The notes beneath the pieces were generated by a model. That model searched no databases. It was given only the letters and a program-made list of their open reading frames with translations, and had not been told where the DNA came from. Shown here piece after piece: positions 34,118 to 43,329 of a stretch of 64,000 nucleotides of DNA. Location: contig NZ_CP156795.1 of assembly GCF_039862785.1 (NCBI RefSeq), positions 1,426,001-1,490,000 of the forward strand. Direction: 5' to 3'. The first letter of the stretch is position 1. Each line of letters begins with the position of its first letter. The position numbers and the translations under genes were made by a program. The DNA comes from Acinetobacter sp. ANC 7912. GTDB lineage: Bacteria; Pseudomonadota; Gammaproteobacteria; Pseudomonadales; Moraxellaceae.

Positions 34118-35650
34118 ATGGATCTGCAAACACAGGTTGAAAAGAAGCTGTGTGAAGATGAACATTTGTATTTCACCCGGCGATTCTTTAAACCTCGCAT
34201 GGGTTTTAAATTTACGGTGAATTGGCACCACGTTTATATCTCATGGATTATTGATCAGGTTATTGCTGGTGAGCTTGAAAACGTCGTTATCAACGTTCCG
34301 CCGGGTGCTGGTAAAACTGAACTCACAACCAATTTAATTCCACGTGGACTGGCTTTAAATGCCCGTTCACGCTTTTTATATTTATCGTTCTCACAATCAC
34401 TGGTTGAGGGTGTATCTGATACAGCGCGTGACATCGTGAAGTCTAAAGACTTTCGCCAGATGTGGGGTTTGACTGTATCCAATAGCACCGACTCCAAGAA
34501 AGAATGGAAAATTACAGTTGAAGACTACGATGTGGGCCATGTGTATGTGGCCTCTATGGGTGGTCAGGTCACTGGACGTCGAGCGGGTACGTTAGACGAT
34601 GGTTTTACCGGGTGCATCATCATTGATGACCCATTAAAGCCAGAAGACGCTTTCAGTAAAATTAAGCGTGATGCAGCAAACCGTAAGCTACTTAATACAG
34701 TGAACTCACGTCGTGCGACATCAGACACGCCAATCATCATGATCATGCAAAGACTTCACACTGAAGACCCAACACACTTTGTGATGACTGGAAACCTGCC
34801 GGGTAACTGGACACAGATATCCATTCCGGCACTAATTGATGATGCATACATTGCAACATTGCCTGAACATATTCAGAAACTTGTGCCACGTGATGTGGAG
34901 CGTGATGAGAAAGGTCGGCAAAGCTACTGGCCTATGAAGGAATCGCTTCAATCCTTGCTGCAGCTTGAGCAAGGCGGTCAGGACAAGGACGGTGCAACGG
35001 TATCGCGTTACACATTTAGTAGTCAGTACATGCAGGCACCGAAGAAACTCGGCGGTGATCTGGTGAAATCTGAATGGTTTGGGCGCTATCGTGAATTGCC
35101 TGAACTGTTATGGCGTGCCGTGTTTGCTGATACAGCGCAAAAAACCAAAGAGCACAACGACTGGTCTGTATTTATTCTGGTCGGCATGGGTGTGGATGGA
35201 AAGCTGTACATTATCGATATATTGCGCGGCAAGTGGGAAGCACCAGAGCTTAACAGGCAGGCCAAAGCCTTCCTGAACAAGCACAAGGCATTTGACTGGC
35301 GTACCAAGCCGATCCGCTACATGAAAGTAGAGGATAAGGCATCTGGTACTCAATTGATCCAGACGCTGGCGCACGAGACTGAAATACCGGTTCTGCCAAT
35401 ACAGCGAAATACAGACAAATTAACACGCTGGATGGATGTTACCCCTCACATCGAAAGCAACTACGAGCAACAACCAGATAACCGCTTTGTGATGGTTCCG
35501 GTTGATGCGCCCTGGCTACAGCCGTTCTTTGATGAGGTGGAAGGCTTAACTGCAGATATGACACATGACCACGACGACCAATTTGACCCGTTAGCGGACG
35601 CGATCAATGAGGCCAAGATCATGATGAATTACAGTGCACCAGCTTCATAG
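34118..35650 (+). CDS. Terminase large subunit
   Basis: 510 residues. ATPase domain: Walker A VPPGAGKTEL (60-69), Walker B CIIIDDP (about 166-172) and a coupling Gln/Arg region (MIMQRLHTEDPTHF). C-terminal RNase H-like nuclease: AVFADTAQKTKEHNDWSVFILVG carries the first Asp, and HDHDDQFDPLADAINEA the last. It pumps DNA into the prohead and cuts it. Translation probably couples to the small subunit. Confidence 0.93.
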   Translation: MDLQTQVEKKLCEDEHLYFTRRFFKPRMGFKFTVNWHHVYISWIIDQVIAGELENVVINVPPGAGKTELTTNLIPRGLALNARSRFLYLSFSQSLVEGVSDTARDIVKSKDFRQMWGLTVSNSTDSKKEWKITVEDYDVGHVYVASMGGQVTGRRAGTLDDGFTGCIIIDDPLKPEDAFSKIKRDAANRKLLNTVNSRRATSDTPIIMIMQRLHTEDPTHFVMTGNLPGNWTQISIPALIDDAYIATLPEHIQKLVPRDVERDEKGRQSYWPMKESLQSLLQLEQGGQDKDGATVSRYTFSSQYMQAPKKLGGDLVKSEWFGRYRELPELLWRAVFADTAQKTKEHNDWSVFILVGMGVDGKLYIIDILRGKWEAPELNRQAKAFLNKHKAFDWRTKPIRYMKVEDKASGTQLIQTLAHETEIPVLPIQRNTDKLTRWMDVTPHIESNYEQQPDNRFVMVPVDAPWLQPFFDEVEGLTADMTHDHDDQFDPLADAINEAKIMMNYSAPAS

Positions 35651-35659
35651 GTTTTTATT

Positions 35660-37138
35660 ATGGCTAAGAAAGACAAAAAGAAGAGTAACAGCAAGCCAGA
35701 AACGGGCATGCTTTATTCGCATGAAGCTGAATTGGCTTTAATCAATTACCTGACGCGGATGCCGGATGGTGATGAAGTTCTGAAAAAGGCGGGTATCACC
35801 CGGCAACATCTTAAGGTCATGATGTTTGATGACGAGATTTATCAGTGTGTTGAAAAACGCCAGGATAAACTCGAATCGGCACCATGGCGTTTAGAGCCAG
35901 CAGATACTACAGCAGCTCAGATCCTGAATGACCATTTGCGTGAATGGTGGTCGGATATCGTATTGGGTGCACAAAATGCACGCTGGTATGGATATTCGGT
36001 ACTTGAAGCGGTGTATAACCCTGAAGCGACCCATATCGATGACAATGTAGTGACACCATTCATTGGTTTACAGTGGATTGGTGAAAAGCCAATGCAGTGG
36101 TATGAGCCTAAGAATGATGGTCGATTGCTGCTTAAGCGCGATTACAGCAAAACCCATAAGGATGAAATCTGCGACCAGAAGTTTAAGCACTTCATGACTC
36201 GCTGTAAGCCGACTTTTGAGAATCCATACGGCGAAGCGTTACTGAGTCGTTTGTATTGGGTCTGGTTCTTCAAAAACAGTGGCTTTAAGTTCTGGGCAAA
36301 GTTTGTTGAACAGTACGGTTTGCCGATGCTGGTGGGTAAGTCTACCACAGGCCAAAACACTGAAATGCGTGACGCTTTATTGCGTGCGCATGCCAGCAAG
36401 GTGATTGCAATCAGTCAAAGTGACTCGGTTGAAATCGTGAGTTCAGGATCAGCTTCAGGTAGCGCATCCGGTACTTATGACACCTTCGATAAGAACCTTG
36501 AACGTCGCATTCAGAAGGTGATTCTAGGCCAGACGCTGACCAGTGGCACCGATGGCGCAGGTAGTCGTGCATTGGGTGAAATTCACCTTGAGGTACAGAA
36601 CTCCAAGTTCAAAGCTGATGTTCGCATGATCCTGCCAACGATTCAGGCCATTGTGAATGCACTGTGCGACCTGAACGGATGGGAACGTCATCAGATCATC
36701 ATTGGTGAAGAGAAGTCACTGGAAGTCGAAAAGGCAGACCGTGACGTCAAGCTGAAGAATGCCGGAGCCAACCTGACTAGCCAATATTTCCAGCGTGAAT
36801 ACGGGCTAGAGCAAGGCGACGTTGCTGAACCGGTGCAGACTGCATTTACTCAGTTTACTGCATTACCTAAGACGGCGTTTAACTTCAAGGCACAGGCAAG
36901 CAAGCTATCACCGGCACAACAGGAAGTTGAGGAACTGACGGACACTCAGGATTTACAGCTTTTGAATCCTGACCAGGTGAAAGAATTGATCTTCAAGTCT
37001 GATAGTCCTGAAAGCCTGGCTTATAACCTGATGCAGTTGATTCCTGATGCAACTCGATCACAGTTTGCAGCCAATTTAGATCAGTGTCTGTATGCAGCGG
37101 ACATTTTAGGGTATATGGCTGCGAGCGAGGATAAGTGA
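35660..37138 (+). CDS. Portal protein, Mu gp29-like (DUF935)
   Basis: 492 residues. Begins with a basic tail and SHEAELALINYLTRMPDGDEVLKKAGITRQHLKVMMFDDEIYQCVEKRQDKL, the DUF935 start. The middle FKFWAKFVEQYGLPMLVGKSTTGQ and SGTYDTFDKNLERRIQKVILGQTLTSGTDGAG are family hallmarks. It forms the ring through which DNA enters the head. Mu-like portal beside a non-Mu terminase points to mosaic origin. Confidence 0.88.
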   Translation: MAKKDKKKSNSKPETGMLYSHEAELALINYLTRMPDGDEVLKKAGITRQHLKVMMFDDEIYQCVEKRQDKLESAPWRLEPADTTAAQILNDHLREWWSDIVLGAQNARWYGYSVLEAVYNPEATHIDDNVVTPFIGLQWIGEKPMQWYEPKNDGRLLLKRDYSKTHKDEICDQKFKHFMTRCKPTFENPYGEALLSRLYWVWFFKNSGFKFWAKFVEQYGLPMLVGKSTTGQNTEMRDALLRAHASKVIAISQSDSVEIVSSGSASGSASGTYDTFDKNLERRIQKVILGQTLTSGTDGAGSRALGEIHLEVQNSKFKADVRMILPTIQAIVNALCDLNGWERHQIIIGEEKSLEVEKADRDVKLKNAGANLTSQYFQREYGLEQGDVAEPVQTAFTQFTALPKTAFNFKAQASKLSPAQQEVEELTDTQDLQLLNPDQVKELIFKSDSPESLAYNLMQLIPDATRSQFAANLDQCLYAADILGYMAASEDK

Positions 37139-37446
37139 TGGGAAAATGTATTTCATGTCGTAAGGGTTTTAATGGTCGCAATGGGAATGGATATATGCCG
37201 TGTTCATGCAAACAGCCAACAATTATTGACGGGCCAGACATTGATATGTCACCTGCAAAACCTAAATTTGTAGAACCACCACCATTGATACCAATCGGTC
37301 GACCTCGACTTGGTTGGAAACCTAAGTCTTTTAATCCAGATCCATATGCAAACTTCAATAAACTTCTACTCATCATAATGATGGTTTGTTTGGCTGTGGC
37401 GAGTTTCGTGATGGGGTGTTTATATGCAACCAGTCACATTTCTTGA
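37138..37446 (+). CDS. Small membrane protein with Cys-rich head
   Basis: 102 residues, starting at the ATG that overlaps the portal stop. N-terminal CISCRKGF...YMPCSCKQP suggests a zinc-binding knuckle, then a Pro-rich stretch, then one hydrophobic helix at the C-terminus (LLLIIMMVCLAVASFVMGCLY). It overlaps gpF by 23 bp. Function unknown. Confidence 0.55.
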   Translation: MGKCISCRKGFNGRNGNGYMPCSCKQPTIIDGPDIDMSPAKPKFVEPPPLIPIGRPRLGWKPKSFNPDPYANFNKLLLIIMMVCLAVASFVMGCLYATSHIS

Positions 37447-38629
37447 GGCGCTTCAGTACGCTCACAGTAAAAAGATCGTGCTACCTGATGAGTTCTATTC
37501 AATGGACCTTAAGACCCGACAGATAGCAACCACGGTTAGCTTTCTATCGAGTCTTGAGCAGATTGAGACGGTCATCAAGGCGGTGAATAAATCGATTGCC
37601 GACGGTGGCACTTTCAAGGACTTCCAGAAACTGGTCAGTGAGAAAAGTATTGATCTGCCAGAACATTATCTGGACAACGTATTCCGTACCAATATCCAGA
37701 ATGCTTATGGTCATGGTCGGTGGCTTCAACAGCAACGGAACAAGAAACGCCGACCATATCTGATGTATTCGGCGATTGATGACAGTCGGGTGCGTCCAGC
37801 GCATTTAGCGTTGAATCGTATCGTATTGCCGATAGATCATCCTTTCTGGCTAACACATTATCCTCCAACGGGTTTCCGCTGTAGATGCACGTGCATAGCT
37901 TTAACCGAAGCACAGGCATTGAAATACGGCATCACACCAGATGAAAAACTTCCACAAGTTGCTGAAGCTTTGGATTGGTCATCACATCCTTTGCAATTTG
38001 GCGATCTGGAAGACCTGGTAAACCAGAAGATCAATAAGTCTGCTTTGGATAAGGAATACTTGCTTGAGCAAAAGAAAATGATTCAGGCCGAGTGGGAAAG
38101 TGCTAAAAAACTAAAAAGCCTTTTTTCTCCAATGGAGGAAAAGACCAAAGACCTATTCGACACAGTAGCCAATACAGTGATTCCGCTTGATCCGGGCATT
38201 CGACCAAGTGCGATCCGGGTATTACTGGATTACGTGATGAAGAATGATCTAGCGCTAACCAACTACTTAAACGCATCTGCAAGCTCTCTGGCTGATGATG
38301 TGCTTAAGCAATGGATACGGTCAGACATGGCAGCGATTCAAGCTGTGGCAAGCAATCAGACTGCAATCGTGGCAGGTTCTGTAGGTTTGCAACAGGTCGC
38401 AGCGTATCAGGTCGGGCAAACGGTTCAATTGAGCGCGCCGTTGCTCATGGCTGAGTCTGCTGGTGATGTGGTGATTCAGATTGAGAATATGAGAGGCTTA
38501 GGTATTGATCTGCAGCAACTCGGATTGAACGACGGCGTGATAATTCCTTTGGGGTTGTCATTTGAAGTGGTTTCGATTGAGACAGTCAAAGGCAAGCTGA
38601 CCTACAAACTGAAAGCCTTAGTTAACTGA
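37424..38629 (+). CDS. Head morphogenesis protein (Mu gpF / SPP1 gp7 family) with ART-like C-terminus
   Basis: 401 residues. The gp7/gpF core is clear: RTNIQNAYGHGRWLQQQ, DDSRVRPAHLALNRIVLPIDHPFWLTHYPPTGFRCRCTCIAL with the Cys-x-Cys-x-Cys end. The C-terminal ~90 residues (about 310-400) follow the layout of ADP-ribosyltransferase tails found on some gp7 proteins: VAGSVGLQQ, QLSAPLLMAESAGDVVIQIE, and LGLNDGVIIPLGLSFEVVSIE. The catalytic Arg and the Glu-x-Glu positions seem to be lost. It joins or stabilises the portal. Confidence 0.85.
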   Translation: MQPVTFLEALQYAHSKKIVLPDEFYSMDLKTRQIATTVSFLSSLEQIETVIKAVNKSIADGGTFKDFQKLVSEKSIDLPEHYLDNVFRTNIQNAYGHGRWLQQQRNKKRRPYLMYSAIDDSRVRPAHLALNRIVLPIDHPFWLTHYPPTGFRCRCTCIALTEAQALKYGITPDEKLPQVAEALDWSSHPLQFGDLEDLVNQKINKSALDKEYLLEQKKMIQAEWESAKKLKSLFSPMEEKTKDLFDTVANTVIPLDPGIRPSAIRVLLDYVMKNDLALTNYLNASASSLADDVLKQWIRSDMAAIQAVASNQTAIVAGSVGLQQVAAYQVGQTVQLSAPLLMAESAGDVVIQIENMRGLGIDLQQLGLNDGVIIPLGLSFEVVSIETVKGKLTYKLKALVN

Positions 38630-38646
38630 TTTACAAATTCAACTTT

Positions 38647-38669
38647 AAGCACCTTCGGGTGCTTTTTTA
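38647..38669 (+). terminator. Intrinsic terminator inside the late operon
   Basis: AGCACC-TTCG-GGTGCT followed by six T, a canonical stable hairpin between gpF and the protease gene. Confidence 0.9.
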
Positions 38670-38680
38670 TTGGGTGAAAT

Positions 38681-39577
38681 ATGCAAGAACAGCAAAAGAA
38701 CTGCTTTCAGCTAGGCCAGTTTGAAATTGGTCAGCCAGAGGAAGGCAAAAAGAAACGCACCTTTAGCGGTGTGGCCTATAGCGGTGAGCCGATCATTGAT
38801 CACTGGTACTGGGAACGAGTGATTTTTGATTTGGATTCTATGCAGATCAAAGGCCGTATCCCCGCATTACTCGAACACAACCCGAAACAGCGTGCCGGTG
38901 CCATCAATAGCCATTCAATCAGCCACGATCAAGGCCTGGTTATCTCAGGCGATCTGATGAGCAATGAGTTTGGTACACAAGTCGCTCAAGACTCTGATGA
39001 CGGCTTCCCTTGGCAAATGTCAGTGCGCATCGAGCCGGGCAAGATCGAAGAAATCCCGGTCAATCAGCAAGTCACTGTAAACGGCAAAACGTATCAAGGG
39101 CCAATCACAGTATTCCGTGATGGTCGTATTCGTGAAGTGTCTTTTTGTGCTTTGGGCGCAGATGACAACACAAACGCAGTGGCAGCCAACCACAACCCAA
39201 CCCAACAACCAAAAGAGGACACAGACGTGACCGAATTAGAACAGGCGAAAGCTCGAATTGCCGAGCAGGACACCGAGATTTCAAATCTCAAAGAGCAAAT
39301 TAAACAGTTTGCAGCACAAAAGCGTGAAGTTGAAATTTCCGCTTTGGCGAAAGACTTAGGCAAAGAATTCAGTGCTGAAGACATCGCTGAAATGAAAGGT
39401 CTGGACGATACAGCATTTGCTTTTACAGCAAAACAGCTTCGCCAATTCTCGGTAAAACCAGAACCGCAAAAGCCTAACTTGCCGAATTATCTGTTCAGCC
39501 ATCAGGCTGGTGATGAGAAACAACAATTTAATGCGCAGCCTAAATCTTTGGCTGATTTAGCAAAAGAACGTCAATAA
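38681..39577 (+). CDS. Prohead protease with scaffold-like tail
   Basis: 298 residues. The N-terminal half is an HK97/U35-type serine protease: His66 in ALLEHNPKQRAGAI and the nucleophile Ser near 154 in REVSFCALGADDNT. Residues after about 175 form a long coiled coil (ELEQAKARIAEQDTEISNLKEQIKQF), like an internal scaffold. A single polypeptide thus probably serves as scaffold and maturation protease. A GGGTGA-type site precedes the ATG. Confidence 0.85.
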   Translation: MQEQQKNCFQLGQFEIGQPEEGKKKRTFSGVAYSGEPIIDHWYWERVIFDLDSMQIKGRIPALLEHNPKQRAGAINSHSISHDQGLVISGDLMSNEFGTQVAQDSDDGFPWQMSVRIEPGKIEEIPVNQQVTVNGKTYQGPITVFRDGRIREVSFCALGADDNTNAVAANHNPTQQPKEDTDVTELEQAKARIAEQDTEISNLKEQIKQFAAQKREVEISALAKDLGKEFSAEDIAEMKGLDDTAFAFTAKQLRQFSVKPEPQKPNLPNYLFSHQAGDEKQQFNAQPKSLADLAKERQ

Positions 39578-39589
39578 GGGGTCAATCAC

Positions 39590-39961
39590 ATGACAGTAAC
39601 TCTTGAAAAACCAACGTCAGCATGGTTGGCGAATGAATTAGACGGCAATCATCGTCCATCACGTGAAAACGTGGTTGTTGCTGCGTCACAAACATTAGTT
39701 GACGGTTCAGTGATTTCACTGAATTCCAATGGTCAGGCACAGATTTATGGTGGTGCTGAAAACGAAGTGGCCGCAGGTATTTTTGTGGGTGATGCAGTCA
39801 CTACAGGCGCAGGCGAAACAGGCGCAGGCGTTTACGTGGCACGTAATGCAAAAGTCGTTTCAGAGAATCTGACTTTTAAATCTGGCTTAGCAAGCGCTAA
39901 GAAAACCGCAGCATTAGCAGATTTAGCGAAGTTGCACATCACAACTGTTCGTTCAGCATAA
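39590..39961 (+). CDS. Head decoration protein (lambda gpD family)
   Basis: 123 residues. The SAWLANELDGNHRPSRENVVVAASQTLVDGSVISLN start and AAGIFVGDAVTTGAGETGAGVYVARNAKV match head decoration proteins that cap the expanded capsid trimer sites. It sits just before the major capsid gene. Confidence 0.85.
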   Translation: MTVTLEKPTSAWLANELDGNHRPSRENVVVAASQTLVDGSVISLNSNGQAQIYGGAENEVAAGIFVGDAVTTGAGETGAGVYVARNAKVVSENLTFKSGLASAKKTAALADLAKLHITTVRSA

Positions 39962-39972
39962 GGAGCTAATGT

Positions 39973-40956
39973 ATGGACCCAATTTTTTCAACTCAAGAAT
40001 TGTCAGCGGCAATTTCTAATCTGCCAACTCGTATTGGCAATCCAAACGATGCAGCACTGTTCCGTAACATTGCAGGCACAACTAAAGAATTTACGGTTGA
40101 GTTCTACAAGGAAAACCAAATCCTTGTGCCTACAACTGCATGGGGTGGCGTAGCGCCTAAAAACTCTGATGGTGAGCGTACTGCTGAATCTTTTGCGATT
40201 CCGCACATGCCACTTGAGGATGTGGTTTTAGCTGCTGACGTAATCGGTGTACGTGCATTCGGTTCAACTCAGGCTGAGACTGTTCAAGGCAAAGTGCTGG
40301 ACAAGTTGCAGCAAATGAAAAACAAGATTGATGCAACGCTTGCTTTCCGTCGCTCAAAAGCAAAGCAGGGCGTCATCCTTGATGCGAATGGATCAACCAT
40401 CGTTGACTATAACGCTCGCTTTGGCGTGACTCCGCAGGTTGTTTACTTTGACCTTGCGACTGCAACCACCAACATCCTTGCGAAATGTCAGGACGTAATT
40501 GACATGATCGAAGATGGTTTAGGTCAGGAAGTTTACTCAAGCATTGAAGTTGAAGTAGACCGTACTTTCTATGACGCGCTGACCAATCACAAAAGCGTGA
40601 AAGACGTGTTCTTGGGATGGTCTGCTGCAGAACAGCGTTTAGGTCGTTCTAACACTTCTGGCTTTGAATTTGGCGGCCTGAAGTTCATCGTGAACCGTCA
40701 ATCAGTAGGCGGCACACCAATCGTTGCTTCAAATACAGGCCATGCGTATCCAGTGGGTACTCAAGACGTATTCCTGAATGCACTCGCACCTGCTGACTTC
40801 AATGAAACAGCAAATACGCTTGCATTACCGTATTACGCAAAACAGCGCACGCTTGACTATGATCGTGGCTTTGGTTTGCACGTACAGTCAAACCAACTTC
40901 CAATCGTTGCTAAACCTAAAGCGCTTGTGAAAGTGTCAGGCGCAGCGTCAGCTTAA
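39973..40956 (+). CDS. Major capsid protein (lambda gpE family)
   Basis: 327 residues; typical Phage_cap_E features: MDPIFSTQELSAAISNLP, TTAWGGVAPKNSDGERTAESFAIPHMPLEDVVLAADVIGVRAFG, and the C-terminal QRTLDYDRGFGLHVQSNQLPIVAKPKALVKV. It builds the icosahedral shell with the HK97-like fold. GC and codon use are uniform with its neighbours. Confidence 0.92.
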   Translation: MDPIFSTQELSAAISNLPTRIGNPNDAALFRNIAGTTKEFTVEFYKENQILVPTTAWGGVAPKNSDGERTAESFAIPHMPLEDVVLAADVIGVRAFGSTQAETVQGKVLDKLQQMKNKIDATLAFRRSKAKQGVILDANGSTIVDYNARFGVTPQVVYFDLATATTNILAKCQDVIDMIEDGLGQEVYSSIEVEVDRTFYDALTNHKSVKDVFLGWSAAEQRLGRSNTSGFEFGGLKFIVNRQSVGGTPIVASNTGHAYPVGTQDVFLNALAPADFNETANTLALPYYAKQRTLDYDRGFGLHVQSNQLPIVAKPKALVKVSGAASA

Positions 40957-40965
40957 AGGTGAACC

Positions 40966-41433
40966 ATGTACGCAACTGAAGCCGACTTGAAAAGACGCTT
41001 TGGTGTGCAGCAGATCGAGAACCTGAAGTTAATGTTCCCGGCACCGGATGAAGATGAGGAGGTGGAAACTGTGGATGCGGTGCAAACCGCATTGCAGGAC
41101 GCTACGGAGGAAATCAACGGCTACATCGGTGGCCGTTATTCTCTGCCTTTGCCAAACGTGCCGAGCAACTTAAACCGGATAGCGTGTGACATTGCACGCT
41201 ATCGTCTCCACTTTGAGCAGCCAACCGAGCATGTCACCAAGCTTTATGACGATGCCATTGCTTTTCTGAAGCGTGTGCAGGACAACAAAGCCGACTTGCA
41301 GATCATGGATGCTCAAACACAGGAGATTGTTCAGGATCAGGTGGACACCAGACCGTCAGCAGCACCCATCGGAACGACATATACCGATGGTGTATTTAGT
41401 GATGATGTGCTGGGGAAAATGCCAACCATGTGA
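40966..41433 (+). CDS. Head-tail connector, Mu gp36-like (DUF1320)
   Basis: 155 residues. MYATEADLKRRFGVQQIENLK and EINGYIGGRYSLPLPNVPSNLNRIACDIARYRLH are DUF1320 signatures. It probably attaches to the portal as a head completion protein. Confidence 0.85.
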   Translation: MYATEADLKRRFGVQQIENLKLMFPAPDEDEEVETVDAVQTALQDATEEINGYIGGRYSLPLPNVPSNLNRIACDIARYRLHFEQPTEHVTKLYDDAIAFLKRVQDNKADLQIMDAQTQEIVQDQVDTRPSAAPIGTTYTDGVFSDDVLGKMPTM

Positions 41434-41441
41434 GGTGATGC

Positions 41442-41939
41442 ATGCCGTTTGCAATAACCATTGGTTCGGACAGTTCTGCGATTGAAGCCATTCTCAAGCG
41501 ATTGCGGGAGTTTGGTGGTGATCAGTACGAACTGTTTGATCAGATCGGTGCTGAACTTGTGGAAAGCACAAGGCAGCGTTTTATTCACGGTGAGGATGTA
41601 GACGGCAATCCGTGGAAACGTTCATGGAGAGCCAATCTGCAAGGCGGTCAAACGCTGCGTGATACCGGGCGCTTGATGAACTCCTACACGCACAATCCTT
41701 CATCGCATGGCGTTGAGGTTGGGACCAACGTGCCGTATGCAATCCCATTGCATTTTGGCGCTGAAATCCTGCCAAAAAACGGCGCTTATATCACCTTTGC
41801 TGTCGCAGGCAACTATCGAAAAGTCAAAAAGGCCACATTACCACCACGTACTCAACTTGGCATTAATGCTGAAGATGAGCGCATGGTGCTGGATGTGGTT
41901 GAGGATTTTATTAATGACTACATTCTTCGCAGTACGTGA
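41442..41939 (+). CDS. Virion morphogenesis protein (Mu gpG / P2 gpS-like)
   Basis: 165 residues. VESTRQRFIHGEDVDGNPWKRSW, LRDTGRLMNSYTH, and VPYAIPLHFGAEILPK match the Phage_tail_S family. Tail completion or head-tail joining. It overlaps the next gene by 26 bp. Confidence 0.85.
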   Translation: MPFAITIGSDSSAIEAILKRLREFGGDQYELFDQIGAELVESTRQRFIHGEDVDGNPWKRSWRANLQGGQTLRDTGRLMNSYTHNPSSHGVEVGTNVPYAIPLHFGAEILPKNGAYITFAVAGNYRKVKKATLPPRTQLGINAEDERMVLDVVEDFINDYILRST

Positions 41940-42345
41940 CGAGATTGCAGAGAAATTGAAGGAAATTCCCGAATTTCTGAAGATTTACACCCCTGCAAAC
42001 TCGACCACAGTCACGGAAATGTCGCAGGTCACACCATCGGCTCATGTGAACTTTGCCCGTCTGAATACTCGCAGCAGTGCAGGACAAGGCAAGGCCAACA
42101 TGCTTGGTCAGCAATGGGCGGTTTCTGTGGCATGTCGTAATGCTCAATCACAGCAAAGCAACGGCAATGCCTTGAATGATGAGCTTGGGCTGCTGACAGA
42201 AAAGGTCATTAAGTTGCTTTCAGGGTGGCGTCCGAACGGATCTACACGACCACTTGAACTGGTAGAAGTCCGTGACGCTTACAGTCCGACTTTTGCGTAC
42301 ACAACACTCGTCTTTGAATCCACAAAAATCATTGCTGGAAATTGA
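41914..42345 (+). CDS. Tail terminator-like protein, Mu gp37-like (DUF1834)
   Basis: 143 residues from the ATG at 41914, with GAGGA upstream. FFAVRDEIAEKLKEIPEFLKIYTPANS and the strand-rich core HVNFARLNTRSSAGQG resemble gp37/DUF1834 tail terminators. Family assignment from memory and position; moderate. Confidence 0.65.
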   Translation: MTTFFAVRDEIAEKLKEIPEFLKIYTPANSTTVTEMSQVTPSAHVNFARLNTRSSAGQGKANMLGQQWAVSVACRNAQSQQSNGNALNDELGLLTEKVIKLLSGWRPNGSTRPLELVEVRDAYSPTFAYTTLVFESTKIIAGN

Positions 42346-42346
42346 T

Positions 42347-42511
42347 ATGGCTTACAAAGCATTAAAGCCGATTGGCCCTTGGGCAGTCGGGGACATTATC
42401 GGGGACTTGCCACAGCACCAGATTGAGCAGCTGCTTAGTCAAGGCGCTATTCAGCAGGTCAAAACAGAAACCAAATTAAATACCAAGGGGCAGAAAGCCG
42501 ATGGCAAATAA
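42347..42511 (+). CDS. Small phage protein
   Basis: 54 residues (MAYKALKPIGPWAVGDIIGDLPQHQIEQLLSQGAIQ), with a short beta/helix pattern. It starts 1 bp after the previous stop and overlaps the tail-tube start by 11 bp. Small proteins with this SLAP-like opening precede tail-tube genes in several phages; the role is not known. Confidence 0.65.
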   Translation: MAYKALKPIGPWAVGDIIGDLPQHQIEQLLSQGAIQQVKTETKLNTKGQKADGK

Positions 42512-43253
42512 ATACATCTCATTGCAAGGCCGTTTCTATCTTGCTGAAATCTCTGCTGGTGTGGCAGGTGCATTACGTTTTATCGGTAACGTGCCTGAAT
42601 TCACGCTGGAAATTGGTGCTGATATTCTTGAACACAAGGAAAGCACCACAGGTCAGCGTACGACCGACTTCACCATGGTGCAGACTACTAGCGTGAATTT
42701 CTCAGGTCAACTTGAAGAAATTGACAAGGAAAACCTGCAGTACATTCTGTCTGGTAAGAATCACACAGTGACCGGATCAACAGTGGAAGCTCAGTCGCTT
42801 GGTACGGTTAAAGCTGGTGAAGAAATCAAACTTGATGGCTATAACCTAACGCAAGTTTCATTCACCGATTCTGCCGAACCAGCAGCCACAATCGATGAAA
42901 GCAAATACACGCTTGATCCTGTGTTTGGTACAGTCATCTTTAAAGATGTGGCAGGTATTACCACACCGGTTAAAGCGACTTACACTAAAGGTGCTGTGAC
43001 ACACACCACCTTTGCTTCAGACTTCTCTAAAGAATATATGTTGTTCTTTAAGGGTGTGAACACTGCAAACGGTGACAATGTGGCTGTGACTTTGCACCGT
43101 ACCAAGAAGTCACCAGAAACCGAGTTCCCATTAATTCATGAAGAACTTGGTCAGTATGCGATTTCAGGTCAGGCGTTATCAGATACATCGAAAGCTGTTG
43201 ATGGCGAACTTGGCTTGTATGGTTATTTCGTGACTATTCCAGCTGCCGCCTAA
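42501..43253 (+). CDS. Major tail tube protein
   Basis: 250 residues, beta-rich. NVPEFTLEIGADILEHKESTTGQRTTDFTMVQTTSVNFSGQLEEIDKENLQYILSG and HRTKKSPETEFPLIHEELGQYAISGQAL are features of siphovirus tail tube proteins. A central insert near residues 95-170 contains YTLDPVFGTVIFKD, the same I-x-Y-x-x-G-x-V motif that recurs in later tail proteins. A terminator follows. Confidence 0.85.
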   Translation: MANKYISLQGRFYLAEISAGVAGALRFIGNVPEFTLEIGADILEHKESTTGQRTTDFTMVQTTSVNFSGQLEEIDKENLQYILSGKNHTVTGSTVEAQSLGTVKAGEEIKLDGYNLTQVSFTDSAEPAATIDESKYTLDPVFGTVIFKDVAGITTPVKATYTKGAVTHTTFASDFSKEYMLFFKGVNTANGDNVAVTLHRTKKSPETEFPLIHEELGQYAISGQALSDTSKAVDGELGLYGYFVTIPAAA

Positions 43254-43260
43254 ACCCATT

Positions 43261-43317
43261 ACAGGCACAAAGATTCTCCACAGATGCTTATGCATCTTTT
43301 TTTGTGCCTGTATTTTT
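43261..43317 (+). terminator. Terminator after the tail tube gene
   Basis: Long stem ACAGGCACAAA/TTTGTGCCTGT with an inner AGATGC-GCATCT hairpin, followed by a T-run. Confidence 0.8.
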
Positions 43318-43329
43318 TGAGATTCCATC

